From Pseudomonas sp. BGr12 (GTDB lineage: Bacteria > Pseudomonadota > Gammaproteobacteria > Pseudomonadales > Pseudomonadaceae), in the NCBI RefSeq assembly GCF_030272895.1, contig NZ_JALRNF010000029.1:17307-81306 (forward strand): a DNA stretch of 64,000 nucleotides, in the 5' to 3' direction. Below the pieces are notes generated by a model, which was not told the DNA's origin, did no database searches, and saw only the letters and a list, made by a program, of their open reading frames with translations. Below, in pieces: positions 24,976-34,964 of the stretch; the stretch's first letter is position 1; each line of letters begins with the position of its first letter. A program made the translations under genes and the position numbers.

Positions 24976-26925
24976 ATGTCGACCTTCACGCACCTGTTCG
25001 AACCGCTGGAAATCCGCGGCAAACGCTTGAAAAACCGCATCATGTCCAGTGGGCACGACACCTCGATCCCCACCGACAACCTGGTCAACGAGCGCCTGAT
25101 CGCTTACCACAAGGCCCGCGCCGAAGGCGGTGTCGGCCTGATCGTGCTGCAGGTCGCCGGGGTCCACGACAGCGCCCGCTACACCTCCCATGTGCTGATG
25201 GCCACCGACGATGCCTGCATCGAGGGCTACCGTCGCCTGGCCGAGACCTGCCATGCCCACGGCACCGTGGTGCTGTCGCAGATCTTCCACCCGGGGCGCG
25301 AGATCATGGAGTCCAGCGATGGCTTGCTGGCGGTGGCCTACTCGGCGTCGGCGGTGCCCAACGAGCGTTTCCGGGTCATGCCCAGGGCGCTGGACCAGGG
25401 CATGATCGACGAGATCGTCCAGGGCTACGCCGATGCCGCCCGGCGCCTGCACCAGGCCGGCATCGATGGCGTCGAGGTGGTCGCCAGCCATGGTTACTTG
25501 CCCGCGCAATTCATCAATCCACGGGTCAACCGCCGCACCGACGGCTACAACGGCGAACTGGAGCAACGCCTGCGTTTTCTGCGTGAAGTGATCGCCGCCG
25601 TGCGCGACGCCACCGCCCCCGACTTTATCGTCGGCCTGCGCATCAGCGCCGACGAGCGCGACGCCGAGGGCCTGACTGAAGACGAATCCCTGGCCGCCGT
25701 GCAGGCGCTGCAGGCTTCGCTGGACTATGTGCATATCGTCGCCGGCACCTCGGCCTCGCTTGGCGGCGCCATCCATATCGTCCCGCCGATGGCCATCGAA
25801 GCCGCTTACTTGGCCCGCGAAGCCGGTACCTTCAAGGCCAGCCTGTCGATCCCGCTGTTCGTCACCGGACGCATCAACCAGCCCCAGGAAGCCGAACTGA
25901 TCCTCGCCCGTGGCCAGGCCGATGTCTGCGGCATGACCCGCGCCCTGATCTGCGACCCGCAGATGCCGGGCAAGACCGAAAGCGGCCGGGTCGAAGATGT
26001 GCGCGCCTGCATCGCCTGCAACCAGGCCTGCATCGGCCACTTCCACCGCGGCCTGCCGATCTCCTGCATCCAGCACCCGGAAACCGGCCGTGAACAACAG
26101 TTCGGCCAACTGCAACCGGCCACCACACGTAAACGCATCATGATCGCCGGAGGTGGCCCGGCCGGCATGAAGGCCGCGGCAGTGGCGGCGGCCCGTGGGC
26201 ATCAGGTGACCTTGTATGAAGCCAGCGCGCAACTGGGCGGCCAGGTGCAGCTGGCGCAACTGCTGCCGCGGCGCGCCGAGTTCGGCGGGGCTAGCACCAA
26301 CCTGCAGCGCGAGATGCAACTGGCCGGGGTCGAGGTGGTGCGCAACACCCGGGTCGATCGCGCCCTGGTCGAACGTGAACAGCCAGACCTGGTGATCGTC
26401 GCCACCGGCGCCGAACCCTACTGGCCGGCCTTCGAGCGCGGCGGCGAGCTGCAGGTGGTGGACGCCTGGCAAGTGCTGCGCGACGAGGTCAGCCTCGGCC
26501 GCTCGGTGCTGGTGGTCGACTGGCGCTGCGACTGGATCGGCCCGGGCATCGCCGAGCGCCTGGTACGCGCCGGGCACCAGGTGCAACTGGCGGTCAACGG
26601 TACCCATTGCGGCGAAAGCCTGCCGCTGTACGTGCGTGACCAGATGGCCGGCGAGCTGCACAAGCTCGGCATCCCGATCACCCCCTATGCCCGCCTCTAC
26701 GGCTGCGACGACAACACGGTGTACCTGCAACACACCGCCAGCGGCGAACCGATGATCTTCGAAGACATCGACACCCTGGTGCTGTGCCAGGGGCATCAGC
26801 CGGTGGACACCCTGGCCGATGAGCTGCGCGGTGTGGTCGAGGTCAAGCGCATCGGCGACTGCCTGGCCCCGCGCACCGTCGAAGAAGCTGTCTACGACGG
26901 ATTGAAGGTCGCCTGGACCCTGTGA
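24976..26925 (+). CDS. FMN/Fe-S/FAD oxidoreductase of the 2,4-dienoyl-CoA reductase / N-methylproline demethylase group
   Basis: The 649-residue protein has an N-terminal old-yellow-enzyme TIM barrel (to about 340; FEPLEIRGKRLKNRI, ASHGYLPAQFINPRVNRRTD), a 4Fe-4S motif C-x2-C-x3-C-x11-C just beyond, and a C-terminal FAD/NAD(P) domain starting with IMIAGGGPAGMKAA. This is the build of FadH-type dienoyl-CoA reductase, trimethylamine dehydrogenase and the stachydrine/N-methylproline demethylases. With a polyamine-type binding protein divergent to it and a BetI-like regulator nearby, a demethylase or other amine oxidoreductase role is a fair guess; dienoyl-CoA reduction is the alternative. Electron transfer should run NAD(P)H-FAD-FeS-FMN or the reverse. 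Confidence 0.87.
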   Translation: MSTFTHLFEPLEIRGKRLKNRIMSSGHDTSIPTDNLVNERLIAYHKARAEGGVGLIVLQVAGVHDSARYTSHVLMATDDACIEGYRRLAETCHAHGTVVLSQIFHPGREIMESSDGLLAVAYSASAVPNERFRVMPRALDQGMIDEIVQGYADAARRLHQAGIDGVEVVASHGYLPAQFINPRVNRRTDGYNGELEQRLRFLREVIAAVRDATAPDFIVGLRISADERDAEGLTEDESLAAVQALQASLDYVHIVAGTSASLGGAIHIVPPMAIEAAYLAREAGTFKASLSIPLFVTGRINQPQEAELILARGQADVCGMTRALICDPQMPGKTESGRVEDVRACIACNQACIGHFHRGLPISCIQHPETGREQQFGQLQPATTRKRIMIAGGGPAGMKAAAVAAARGHQVTLYEASAQLGGQVQLAQLLPRRAEFGGASTNLQREMQLAGVEVVRNTRVDRALVEREQPDLVIVATGAEPYWPAFERGGELQVVDAWQVLRDEVSLGRSVLVVDWRCDWIGPGIAERLVRAGHQVQLAVNGTHCGESLPLYVRDQMAGELHKLGIPITPYARLYGCDDNTVYLQHTASGEPMIFEDIDTLVLCQGHQPVDTLADELRGVVEVKRIGDCLAPRTVEEAVYDGLKVAWTL

Positions 26926-26971
26926 GGCTGTTTATACTCCGGCGTTTTGACCCTGCGGTTCGGAGCACGCC

Positions 26972-27577
26972 ATGAGCAACAGCAGCAAGACGCCGCCCGC
27001 GGCGAGCCAGGAAGGCACCGCCGCCCCGCAGTTTCTCGGCACCCGCATTCGCGGCCTGCGCAAGCGCCGGGGCATGACCCTGGCCGAGCTTGCGCAGCAG
27101 AGCGAGCTGACCGCCGGCTACATCAGCCAGCTGGAACGCAACCTCTCCTACCCGTCGATCCCAGCGCTGTTCAACATCGCCCGCAGCCTGGGCGTGACTA
27201 TCCAGTGGTTCTTCGCCAGCGAAGCCAATACCGATCCCGACGACAACGGCTACGTGGTGCGCAAGCACAGTCGCCTGAGCGTGCACTACGAGGACGGCAT
27301 CGTCGACCAGCTGCTGACCCCGCAGCCCAACCGCCAGCTGGAAATCCTCCACTCGCGCTTTCCGCCGGGCACCTACAGCCAGGAGAGCTACAGCCACGAA
27401 GGCGAAGAAGCCGGCTACCTGCTGGCCGGCAGCTTCGAGCTGTGGGTGGGCGAGCGCTATTTCCAGCTCAGCGAAGGCGACAGTTTCAGTTTTTCCAGCC
27501 AGGAGCCACACCGTTACGGCAACCCTGGCGAAGTGGATGCCGTGGTCATCTGGGTGATCACGCCACCGACCTTCTGA
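26972..27577 (+). CDS. XRE-cupin transcriptional regulator
   Basis: The 201-residue protein joins an N-terminal XRE helix-turn-helix (about 25-80: TLAELAQQSELTAGYISQLE) to a C-terminal cupin (about 120-195: HEGEEAGYLLAGSFELWVGE, with a DSFSF strand). Such regulators sense a small ligand in the cupin barrel and usually control adjacent catabolic or polyamine genes (PuuR, SutR relatives). It follows the oxidoreductase gene by 46 bp on the same strand and is the first choice for binding the 25-bp palindrome at 24896. Start ATG preceded by GGAG. Confidence 0.9.
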   Translation: MSNSSKTPPAASQEGTAAPQFLGTRIRGLRKRRGMTLAELAQQSELTAGYISQLERNLSYPSIPALFNIARSLGVTIQWFFASEANTDPDDNGYVVRKHSRLSVHYEDGIVDQLLTPQPNRQLEILHSRFPPGTYSQESYSHEGEEAGYLLAGSFELWVGERYFQLSEGDSFSFSSQEPHRYGNPGEVDAVVIWVITPPTF

Positions 27578-27584
27578 CCCTGCG

Positions 27585-27600
27585 ACAACAACAATAAAAG
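27585..27600 (+). promoter_or_regulatory. CA motif (probable Hfq/Crc site) at the enoyl-CoA hydratase start
   Basis: ACAACAACAATAAAAG, an AANAANAA-type stretch, overlaps the ribosome-binding region of the gene at 27608. In Pseudomonas, Hfq with Crc blocks translation at such sites when preferred carbon sources are present. Confidence 0.65.
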
Positions 27601-27607
27601 GCACTTC

Positions 27608-28354
27608 ATGAACGACCTGATCACCCGCGAGCTGGACCAGGGCCTGCTGACCCTGACCTTCAACCGTCCCGACAAGCTCAACGCCCTGAACAACGCCATG
27701 TACCGCCAGCTGGGCGACCTGCTGCTGGCGGCCGGCGAAGACCCGCAGGTGGAGGTGATCCTCATCACCGGCGGCGCGCAGTGCTTCAGTGCCGGCAACG
27801 ACCTCAAGGACTTTCTCGACAACCCGCCCAGCGACATGGACAGCCCGGTGTTTCGCCTGATGCGGGTGGTCATGGCGTTGGACAAGCCACTGATTGCCGC
27901 CGTCTCGGGCGCGGCCATCGGTATCGGCACCACCCTGTTGCTGCACTGCGACCAGGTGCTGGTCAGCCGCACGGCCAAGCTGCGCATGCCCTTCGTGCCC
28001 CTGGGCCTGTGCCCGGAGTTCGGCTCCAGCCTGTTGCTGCCGCGCCTGCTCGGCCATGCCCGCGCCGCTCGGTTGTTGCTGTGCAATGAATTGCTCACGG
28101 GCGAAGAGGCCGTTGCCTGGGGCCTGGCCAACGAGCTGCACGACGATGGCGAGCAGTGCCTGGCCGCGGCCCGGCAACTGGCGGCGCGTTTGCAAGCCTT
28201 GCCGCAGGACGCGCTGCGGCTCAGCAAGCGCTTGCTCAAGGATGCCCATCGGGCGGAGCTGGAAGCCACGGTGCAGCGTGAGGGGCTGTTGTTCATCGAA
28301 CGCCTGCATACCCCGCAGGCGAAAGCGGCGCTGAAGGCGTTGGTCAAGGCGTAG
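27608..28354 (+). CDS. Enoyl-CoA hydratase/isomerase family protein
   Basis: The 248-residue crotonase-fold protein carries GGAQCFSAGNDLKDFLDN (oxyanion hole) and AVSGAAIGIGTTLLLHCD (CoA/catalytic loop); the later PFVPLGLCPEFGSSLLLPR has Glu in the position used by many isomerases and hydratases. Related proteins act on crotonobetainyl-CoA, enoyl-CoA or short-chain isomer substrates. It ends the plus-strand part of the unassigned cluster and is 30 bp after the XRE-cupin gene. The stop codon lies inside the first REP arm. The CA motif before its start predicts carbon catabolite control. Confidence 0.85.
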   Translation: MNDLITRELDQGLLTLTFNRPDKLNALNNAMYRQLGDLLLAAGEDPQVEVILITGGAQCFSAGNDLKDFLDNPPSDMDSPVFRLMRVVMALDKPLIAAVSGAAIGIGTTLLLHCDQVLVSRTAKLRMPFVPLGLCPEFGSSLLLPRLLGHARAARLLLCNELLTGEEAVAWGLANELHDDGEQCLAAARQLAARLQALPQDALRLSKRLLKDAHRAELEATVQREGLLFIERLHTPQAKAALKALVKA

Positions 28355-28414
28355 GAGCGGGCTAGCCCCGCGATATGGCGGTGCGTTCAATCGCGGGACA
28401 AGCCCGCTCCCACA
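28351..28414. repeat. REP pair overlapping a stop codon
   Basis: GTAGGAGCGGGCTAGCCCCG and, in inverse, TCGCGGGACAAGCCCGCTCC. The first arm begins with the TAG stop of the preceding gene, so the repeat supplies its termination codon. Confidence 0.88.
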
Positions 28415-28439
28415 AAGACAGTTGCTCCCACAGAGCCCG

Positions 28440-29615
28440 CTACCAGGTCAGCACCGCCCCCAGCGCCAGGGTGTCGGTGTCCTCGTTCTGCGCATCACCC
28501 TCGTGGCCGTCAATCTCGAACTGGTTGTACTCGGCCACCAGTTTGAGGTGGTCGTTGATGTCATGGAACAGGGCAACGCCACGGGTCTCATAATCGGCCC
28601 CGGTGTTCACCGCACCATTGCCGTCATCCTTGGTCTTGCCGTAGGACAGCGCCAGGCGGTTCTTGCCGAAACGGTAGGAGCCCTGCACCAGGTAACCGGT
28701 GCTGTCCACCTCGCGCAGGGTCGCTTCGCCGGCGTTGTTGGTAAAGAATGGGTTGATGCCCTTGGCCGTGAAGCCGGAACCTGCCAACGACCAACCGCCC
28801 ATTTTCGCCTGCACACCGTAGCCAACACCCTTGGAGGTTACCGAGTCGACACTGCTGTCGGTGTTGTCCGAGGTCTGGTAGCTGCCGTTGACCCAGCTGT
28901 AGATCTGCGCGCCGCCCAGGTCGAACTGGTAGGTGATCTCGCTCTCGGTGCGCGGGTTTTCCTGGTAGGCCTTGCCCACTTCGCTGTCGTCATTGGTGTC
29001 GACCGGGTCCATGATGCCCACGGCCACCCGCAGCCCCTCCATCACCGGCGTGCGGTAGGTGATCTGCGAGGTGGGGAACGGGTATGGGTAGCCGCTGCCG
29101 ATGTTGCCGAACGACACCCCGCCGCCATCGACCAGGCCCAGGGTGTCGCTGACCTGGCCGTAGCCGGCGAGCAGTTCGTCAAGCAGGATGTTGGAACGGG
29201 CGAACAGGCCGAAGTCCTTGCCGATCAGCACTTCGCCCCACTCGGGGTTGGCCACGGTGCCATAGAACTGACGCACGTCGATGGCGGTGTCGGTGCCGTT
29301 GGTTTCGCTGTCGTTGATGGTCACCCAGAACGAGGCGCGTGCCCCCAGCTTCAACTCATCGGCCTGGCGGCTCATGTTGAAGCCCAGGGTGTTGGGCAAA
29401 AAGCCCATCTTCACCCGCGACTGGCGCCGGTCGTACTGCTCGCCGGCGCGATCGATGTCGCTGTTGACGTAGAAGGCGTTGATGTAGCCGTCGGTGGAAA
29501 AGCTGGTCTGGTCCTTGTCATAGAGCATGATGTCGGCCCAGGCAAGCGAGCCGAGGCTCATGGCCCCCAGGCCAGTCAGCAGGGGCAGGATACGGCGGTT
29601 GTTATTGTTGTGCAT
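28440..29615 (-). CDS. Gram-negative outer-membrane porin
   Basis: The 391-residue protein has a signal peptide (MHNNNNRRILPLL...SLAWA, cleavage before DIMLY) and alternating beta-strand sequence ending in a terminal strand ALGAVLTW with aromatic C-terminus, as needed for BAM insertion. It resembles DcaP/Porin_4-type trimeric porins (N-terminal KDQTSFSTDGYINAFYV), which admit anionic or aromatic solutes. No substrate can be read. Its placement beside the cluster suggests it passes that cluster's substrate. A CA motif (CACAACAATAACAAC on the minus strand, 29598-29612) covers the first codons, so translation is probably under Hfq/Crc. The start has GGAGAGCGTC. Confidence 0.88.
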   Translation of the reverse strand: MHNNNNRRILPLLTGLGAMSLGSLAWADIMLYDKDQTSFSTDGYINAFYVNSDIDRAGEQYDRRQSRVKMGFLPNTLGFNMSRQADELKLGARASFWVTINDSETNGTDTAIDVRQFYGTVANPEWGEVLIGKDFGLFARSNILLDELLAGYGQVSDTLGLVDGGGVSFGNIGSGYPYPFPTSQITYRTPVMEGLRVAVGIMDPVDTNDDSEVGKAYQENPRTESEITYQFDLGGAQIYSWVNGSYQTSDNTDSSVDSVTSKGVGYGVQAKMGGWSLAGSGFTAKGINPFFTNNAGEATLREVDSTGYLVQGSYRFGKNRLALSYGKTKDDGNGAVNTGADYETRGVALFHDINDHLKLVAEYNQFEIDGHEGDAQNEDTDTLALGAVLTW

Positions 29616-29952
29616 GACGCTCTCCGCGATCAGGGGAACCGATGTCGGAGGCGATTATCGAAAGCCATGCCGCAGGGCCATACGCTGCCTTGGCGGCACA
29701 AAGCCACTGCTTTGGGCCGGGCGTGTGCAGGCCTGACGGACGGAACTACGACCCTGCCCGCCCGGGTCGCAAGGCTAAAGTGTCTGCTACGGGTCCGGAA
29801 GGCGCGCCTGGCGTGCAAAAATGCAGACTCAAACTGCAGTTTTATCGATTGTACTGGGCAAATTTGCACTGCTAGGATCCCCCGATCCTCTAGCGCTTAT
29901 CCAGATCGTGATAATTCACGTGGAAAATCAATAACAAAGCAGGGAGACAGCG
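29616..29952. other. 337-bp divergent intergenic region
   Basis: It holds the promoters of the porin and of the hydroxyisobutyryl-CoA hydrolase. The only structures seen are an imperfect palindrome CGTGA-TAAT-TCACG (29907-29920) and a weak GCTAGGATC/GATCCTCTAGC hairpin near 29871-29895. A CA-rich stretch AATAACAAAG lies near the downstream ribosome site. No gene found. Confidence 0.5.
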
Positions 29953-31023
29953 ATGACCGCGCACGCGCAACCGCCCATCGAGGCGACCATTCTGGCCGAG
30001 GTCCGTAACCACATCGGGCACTTGACCCTCAACCGCCCCGCCGGCCTCAACGCCCTGACCCTGGACATGGTCCGCCGCCTGCAGCAGCAATTCGACGCCT
30101 GGTCGAACGACCCGCAGGTCAAGGCCGTGGTCCTGCGTGGCGCCGGCCCCAAGGGCTTCTGCGCCGGCGGCGACATCCGCTCGCTATACGACAGTTACAA
30201 GGCCGGCGACAGCCTGCACCGGGATTTCTTCGTCGAGGAATACGCCCTCGACCTGTGCATCCATCGCTATGAAAAGCCCGTCCTGGCCCTGATGGACGGC
30301 TTCACCCTGGGCGGCGGCATGGGCCTGGCCCAGGGCGCCGAACTGCGCGTGGTCACCGAGCGCAGTCGCCTGGCCATGCCGGAAGTGGGCATCGGCTACT
30401 TCCCCGACGTAGGCGGCAGCTATTTCCTGTCGCGCATTCCCGGTGAACTGGGGACTTACCTGGGCGTCAGCGGCGTGCAGATCCAGGCCGCCGATGCGCT
30501 GTACTGCGGCCTCGCCGACTGGTACCTGGACAGCAGCAAGCTGGCCCTGCTGGACGAGCGCCTCGATACCCTGAAGTTTGGCGATCACCCGCTCAAGGAC
30601 CTGCAAGGCGTGCTGGCCAAGCTCGGCACCCAGACCCTCGACGACGCCCCGCTGGCCCGCCTGCGCCCGGCCATCGACCACTTCTTTGCCCTGCCCGACG
30701 CCAGCAGTATCGTTGAACAACTGCGGGCCGTGACCGTGGCCGACAGCCACGCATGGGCACTGCAAACCGCCGACCTGCTGGAGACTCGCTCGCCACTGGC
30801 CATGGCCGTGACCCTGGAGATGCTGCGTCGCGGCCGTCACCTGGGCCTGGAAGACTGCTTCAAGATGGAGCTGCACCTGGACCGGCAGTGGTTCGACCAT
30901 GGCGACCTGATCGAAGGCGTGCGCGCCTTGATCATCGACAAGGACAAGCAGCCGCGCTGGAGCCTGGCCTCCCTCGCCGACCTGAACCGCTCGCGCGTCG
31001 ACCAATTCTTCGAAGGCCTGTAA
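29953..31023 (+). CDS. 3-hydroxyisobutyryl-CoA hydrolase family protein
   Basis: The 356-residue protein belongs to the long crotonase subfamily typified by human [63 protein letters not shown] and the C-terminal extension with DCFKMELHL. It hydrolyses 3-hydroxyisobutyryl-CoA in valine breakdown. The gene is 16 bp before an acyl-CoA dehydrogenase, in keeping with a valine branch (isobutyryl-CoA to methacrylyl-CoA and onward), although the hydratase and hydroxyisobutyrate dehydrogenase are not here. RBS GGGAGA precedes the ATG. Confidence 0.88.
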   Translation: MTAHAQPPIEATILAEVRNHIGHLTLNRPAGLNALTLDMVRRLQQQFDAWSNDPQVKAVVLRGAGPKGFCAGGDIRSLYDSYKAGDSLHRDFFVEEYALDLCIHRYEKPVLALMDGFTLGGGMGLAQGAELRVVTERSRLAMPEVGIGYFPDVGGSYFLSRIPGELGTYLGVSGVQIQAADALYCGLADWYLDSSKLALLDERLDTLKFGDHPLKDLQGVLAKLGTQTLDDAPLARLRPAIDHFFALPDASSIVEQLRAVTVADSHAWALQTADLLETRSPLAMAVTLEMLRRGRHLGLEDCFKMELHLDRQWFDHGDLIEGVRALIIDKDKQPRWSLASLADLNRSRVDQFFEGL

Positions 31024-31039
31024 GGGCTGGAGTACGCAG

Positions 31040-32191
31040 ATGCAAGACCTTGAACTGACTGAAGAACAGATCATGATCCGCGACATGGCCCGGGATTTTG
31101 CCCGCGGCGAGATCGCGCCCCATGCCCAGGCCTGGGAAAAGGCCGGCTGGATCGACAACGACGTGGTCAAAAAGATGGGCGAGCTCGGCCTGCTGGGCAT
31201 GGTGGTGCCCGAGCAATGGGGCGGCAGCTACACCGACTATGTCGCCTATGCCCTGGCCGTGGAAGAAATCGCCGCTGGCGACGGTGCCACCGGCGCGCTG
31301 ATGAGCATCCACAACTCGGTGGGCTGCGGCCCCCTGCTCGCCTACGGCAACGCCGACCAGCAGCAGACCTGGCTGCAACCGTTGGCCACTGGCGAGGTGA
31401 TCGGCTGCTTCTGCCTGACCGAACCCCAGGCCGGCTCCGAGGCGCACAACCTGCGCACCCGTGCCGAGCTGCAGGGCGACCAGTGGGTCATCAACGGCGC
31501 CAAGCAGTTCGTCAGCAACGCCCGTCGCGCGGGCCTGGCCATCGTCTTTGCGGTCACCGACCCGGAACTGGGCAAGAAAGGCATCTCGGCCTTCCTGGTG
31601 CCCACCGACAATGAAGGCTTCGTGGTCGATCGCAGCGAACACAAGATGGGCATCCGCGCCTCCGACACTTGCGCGGTGACCTTGAACAACTGCCGCGTGC
31701 CGGCCGCCAATATGCTCGGCGAGCGTGGCAAGGGCCTGGCCATCGCCCTGTCCAACCTCGAAGGCGGACGCATCGGCATCGCCGCCCAGGCCCTGGGGAT
31801 CGCCCGGGCAGCCTTCGAGGCGGCGCTGGCCTACTCCCGTGACCGTATCCAGTTCGGCAAGCCGATCAACGAGCACCAGAGCATCGCCAACCTGCTGGCC
31901 GACATGCAGGTGCAGATCAATGCCGCGCGCTTGCTGATCCTCCATGCCGCGCGCCTGCGCAGCGCCGGCAAGCCGTGCCTGAGCGAGGCGTCACAGGCCA
32001 AGCTGTTCGCCTCGGAGATGGCCGAGCGGGTGTGTTCCAAGGCGATCCAGGTGCATGGCGGCTATGGCTACCTGGAAGATTATCCGGTGGAGCGCTACTA
32101 CCGCGATGCGCGGATCACCCAGATCTACGAAGGGTCCAGTGAGATCCAGCGCATGCTGATTGCCCGGGAGCTCAAGCACTACGCCTTGTGA
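31040..32191 (+). CDS. Acyl-CoA dehydrogenase (isobutyryl-CoA / short branched-chain type)
   Basis: The 383-residue protein has the family signatures [37 protein letters not shown] and [17 protein letters not shown]. It transfers electrons from acyl-CoA to FAD and then ETF. Coupling with a 3-hydroxyisobutyryl-CoA hydrolase points to isobutyryl-CoA as substrate (valine pathway), with 2-methylbutyryl-CoA as an alternative. Ribosome site GGAGTACGCAG before the ATG. Confidence 0.87.
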   Translation: MQDLELTEEQIMIRDMARDFARGEIAPHAQAWEKAGWIDNDVVKKMGELGLLGMVVPEQWGGSYTDYVAYALAVEEIAAGDGATGALMSIHNSVGCGPLLAYGNADQQQTWLQPLATGEVIGCFCLTEPQAGSEAHNLRTRAELQGDQWVINGAKQFVSNARRAGLAIVFAVTDPELGKKGISAFLVPTDNEGFVVDRSEHKMGIRASDTCAVTLNNCRVPAANMLGERGKGLAIALSNLEGGRIGIAAQALGIARAAFEAALAYSRDRIQFGKPINEHQSIANLLADMQVQINAARLLILHAARLRSAGKPCLSEASQAKLFASEMAERVCSKAIQVHGGYGYLEDYPVERYYRDARITQIYEGSSEIQRMLIARELKHYAL

Positions 32192-32205
32192 CACAGCTGC
32201 AGTCG

Positions 32206-32294
32206 GTGGGAGCGGGCTTGCTGTGGGAGCGGGCTTGCCCCGCGATTGCGGTGTGTCAGCCACATCGAATCGCGGGGCAAGCCCGCTCCCACAG
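32206..32294. repeat. REP cluster (one partial, two complete arms)
   Basis: A truncated arm (GGTGGGAGCGGGCTTG, 32206-32220) is followed directly by a full forward arm from 32221 and a full inverted arm ending 32294. It separates the convergent acyl-CoA dehydrogenase and cytochrome genes. Confidence 0.9.
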
Positions 32295-32314
32295 CATGCC
32301 CGCGCCTACCAGGG

Positions 32315-32752
32315 TTACTCGGTGACGTGCACGCTGTCCAGGTAACTGCGCACGGCCCACAGCGCCTCCTGGCTCAGGTAGTCGGCCATCTTCGGCATGT
32401 ACACCCGGCCATCGCGCACAGCGCCGTTGCGCACCCGCTCGACAAACCACTCATCTCCGGCAGCGCCTTCATCGAGCAGGCGCAGGTCAGGGGCAATGCC
32501 GCCGGACTTGGCCTCGAGCCCATGACAGGCCGCGCAGTTCTGGTTGTAGGCCGACGCACCAATCGCCACCGCCTCGTCGTGGTCCTTGCTATTGCGATAA
32601 GGGTTTTCCGTTCGCCACTCTTCGCCGAGTTTCTCCAGATTGCCGGTATTGACTGCCGTCGGTGTGACGTTGCCATGGGCGAGCACCACGGCGCTGCTCA
32701 TCAGGCTGCCGGCCACGATCAGGCTCAACCAGGCGTTTTTTGCTGTTGTCAT
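32315..32752 (-). CDS. pedF: Periplasmic cytochrome c550, PedF type
   Basis: The 145-residue protein has a signal peptide (TTAKNAWLSLIVAGSLMSSA..LAHG) and one c-type heme site CAACH in AYNQNCAACHGLEAK, with a probable distal methionine in GRVYMPKMADYL. It should take electrons from PQQ alcohol dehydrogenase to the oxidase. It is divergent from pedE, as in P. putida. The ATG at 32752 was chosen because the signal peptide begins there; the upstream frame extension is leader DNA. A CA-rich GAACAATGACAACAGC around the start suggests Hfq/Crc control. Confidence 0.87.
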   Translation of the reverse strand: MTTAKNAWLSLIVAGSLMSSAVVLAHGNVTPTAVNTGNLEKLGEEWRTENPYRNSKDHDEAVAIGASAYNQNCAACHGLEAKSGGIAPDLRLLDEGAAGDEWFVERVRNGAVRDGRVYMPKMADYLSQEALWAVRSYLDSVHVTE

Positions 32753-32922
32753 TGTTCTGCCCTCGACTGCTGTTTGCACGCGAACCCCTCTCGGCTGAAA
32801 GGTTGTCCGACAGCTTAGGCAGCCGCCGCTGCGCCCCCCATGCTGCTTTGGAGGTCGCGTTCTACTCCCTTGGTCGTAGGGCTTGAGGAGCAGTGCCAAA
32901 TCAGGGGCCGTTTGGGAAGTAT

Positions 32923-32945
32923 TCCCGCCGTGAGCGGGAGTTTTT
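32923..32945 (+). terminator. Hairpin plus T-tract in the leader of pedE
   Basis: TCCCGC-CGTGA-GCGGGA followed by G and TTTTT. It is terminator-shaped, 67 bp before the pedE start, and may stop transcription from upstream or act as an attenuator. The short six-pair stem makes this uncertain. Confidence 0.4.
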
Positions 32946-33011
32946 CCGTATCAAGCAGGGCGCTGGCGTTCCAGGCTAGACAGGCCAAAACCTTCACTGG
33001 GAACTCCAACC

Positions 33012-34883
33012 ATGACAATAAGATCGTTACCCACCACTCGCTCACCACTGTCTGCCGCCGTGCATGCCGTATTGCTGTTCGGCACCCTGGCCCTGGGCAC
33101 CCCTGCCTTCGCCCAGCCGGTGAGCTGGGAGGACATCGCCGACGACCACAAGAGCACCGGCAACGTGCTGCAGTACGGCATGGGCACCAACGCCCAGCGC
33201 TGGAGCCCGCTGGCCCAGGTCAACGACAAGAACGTGTTCAAGCTGACCCCGGCCTGGTCCTACTCCTTCGGCGACGAGAAGCAGCGCGGCCAGGAGTCCC
33301 AGGCCATCGTCAACGACGGGGTGATCTACGTCACCGGTTCCTACTCGCGGGTGTTCGCCCTCGATGCCAAGACCGGCAAGCGCCTGTGGACCTACACCCA
33401 CCGCCTGCCCGACAACATCCGCCCGTGCTGCGACGTGGTCAACCGCGGGGCAGCGATCTATGGCGACAAGATCTACTTCGGCACCCTCGATGCCCAGGTG
33501 GTCGCCCTGAACAAGGACACCGGCAAGGTGGTGTGGAAGAAGAAGTTCGGCGACCACGGCGCCGGCTACACCATGACCGGCGCCCCGACCCTGATCAAGG
33601 ACCAGAAGAGCGGCAAGGTGCTGTTGATCCATGGCAGCTCCGGCGATGAGTTCGGCGTGGTCGGCCAGTTGTTCGCCCGCGATCCGGAAACCGGTGACGA
33701 GGTGTGGATGCGTCCCTTCGTCGAGGGCCACATGGGTCGCCTGAACGGCAAGGACAGCACCCCCACCGGCGACGTCAAGGCGCCGTCCTGGCCGGATGAT
33801 CCGAGCACCGAGACTGGCAAGGTCCAGGCCTGGAGCCATGGCGGCGGTGCCCCGTGGCAGAGCGCAAGCTTCGATGCCGAGACCAACACCATCATCGTCG
33901 GCGCCGGCAACCCCGGTCCGTGGAACACCTGGGCGCGCACGGCCAAGGATGGCAACCCGCACGACTACGACAGCCTGTATACCTCCGGCCAGGTCGGCGT
34001 CGACCCGAGTACCGGCGAGGTGAAGTGGTTCTACCAACACACCCCCAACGATGCCTGGGACTTCTCCGGGAACAACGAACTGGTGCTGTTCGACTACAAG
34101 GACAAGGACGGCAAGCAGTACAAGGCCACCGCCCACGCCGACCGCAACGGCTTCTTCTATGTGGTAGACCGCACCAACGGCAAGCTCAAGAACGCCTTCC
34201 CGTTCTCCGACAACATCACCTGGGCCAGCCACATCGACCTCAAGACCGGACGTCCCGTGGAGAACCCTGGCCAGCGTCCGGCCAAGCCCGAGCCCGGCCA
34301 GACCAAGGGCAAGCCGGTGGAGGTCTCGCCGCCGTTCCTCGGTGGCAAGAACTGGAACCCCATGGCCTACAGCCAGGACACCGGGTTGTTCTACGTGCCG
34401 TCGAACCAGTGGAAAGAGGAATACTGGACCGAGGAGGTCAACTACAAGAAGGGCTCGGCCTACCTGGGCATGGGTTTCCGCATCAAGCGCATGTATGAGG
34501 ACCACGTCGGCTCCCTGCGCGCCATGGACCCGAGCACCGGCAAGATGGTCTGGGAACACAAGGAAAAACTGCCGCTATGGGCCGGCGTGCTGGCGACCAA
34601 GGGCAACCTGGTGTTCACCGGTACCGGCGATGGCTACTTCAAGGCCTTCAACGCCAAGACCGGCGAAGAGCTGTGGAAATTCCAGACCGGCAGCGGCATC
34701 GTCTCGCCGCCCATCACCTGGGAACAAGACGGTGAGCAGTACATCGGTGTCACCGTCGGCTATGGCGGCGCGGTGCCGCTGTGGGGTGGCGACATGGCCG
34801 AGCTGACCAAGCCGGTGGCCCAGGGTGGTTCGTTCTGGGTGTTCAAGATTCCGGCCTGGGATACCAAGACCGCCCAGCGTTGA
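33012..34883 (+). CDS. pedE: PQQ-dependent alcohol dehydrogenase PedE (calcium type)
   Basis: The 623-residue periplasmic quinoprotein has a signal peptide cleaved near AFA-QPV (34/35), an eight-bladed propeller with repeated tryptophan-docking motifs, the vicinal cysteines of RPCCDVV (139-140) and the catalytic Asp331 in GVDPSTG. It oxidises ethanol and other alcohols to aldehydes, passing electrons to cytochrome c550. Residue 333 (two after the catalytic Asp) is Ser; lanthanide-dependent PedH/XoxF enzymes have Asp here. So this is the calcium form. No PedH gene is in the window. Divergent from pedF, followed by a REP pair and a pentapeptide-repeat gene as in P. putida. Confidence 0.93.
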   Translation: MTIRSLPTTRSPLSAAVHAVLLFGTLALGTPAFAQPVSWEDIADDHKSTGNVLQYGMGTNAQRWSPLAQVNDKNVFKLTPAWSYSFGDEKQRGQESQAIVNDGVIYVTGSYSRVFALDAKTGKRLWTYTHRLPDNIRPCCDVVNRGAAIYGDKIYFGTLDAQVVALNKDTGKVVWKKKFGDHGAGYTMTGAPTLIKDQKSGKVLLIHGSSGDEFGVVGQLFARDPETGDEVWMRPFVEGHMGRLNGKDSTPTGDVKAPSWPDDPSTETGKVQAWSHGGGAPWQSASFDAETNTIIVGAGNPGPWNTWARTAKDGNPHDYDSLYTSGQVGVDPSTGEVKWFYQHTPNDAWDFSGNNELVLFDYKDKDGKQYKATAHADRNGFFYVVDRTNGKLKNAFPFSDNITWASHIDLKTGRPVENPGQRPAKPEPGQTKGKPVEVSPPFLGGKNWNPMAYSQDTGLFYVPSNQWKEEYWTEEVNYKKGSAYLGMGFRIKRMYEDHVGSLRAMDPSTGKMVWEHKEKLPLWAGVLATKGNLVFTGTGDGYFKAFNAKTGEELWKFQTGSGIVSPPITWEQDGEQYIGVTVGYGGAVPLWGGDMAELTKPVAQGGSFWVFKIPAWDTKTAQR

Positions 34884-34887
34884 CCGC

Positions 34888-34935
34888 ATCGCGGGGCAAG
34901 CCCGCTCCTACCGTAGGAGCGGGCTTGCCCCGCGA
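34888..34935. repeat. Near-perfect REP inverted pair
   Basis: ATCGCGGGGCAAGCCCGCTC and its exact inverse are separated by only a few bases, making a very stable hairpin directly after the pedE stop and before the pentapeptide gene. It probably limits read-through or protects the pedE mRNA 3' end. Confidence 0.92.
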
Positions 34936-34964
34936 AAACCATTCCACGGCCACAGGAGATCGCC

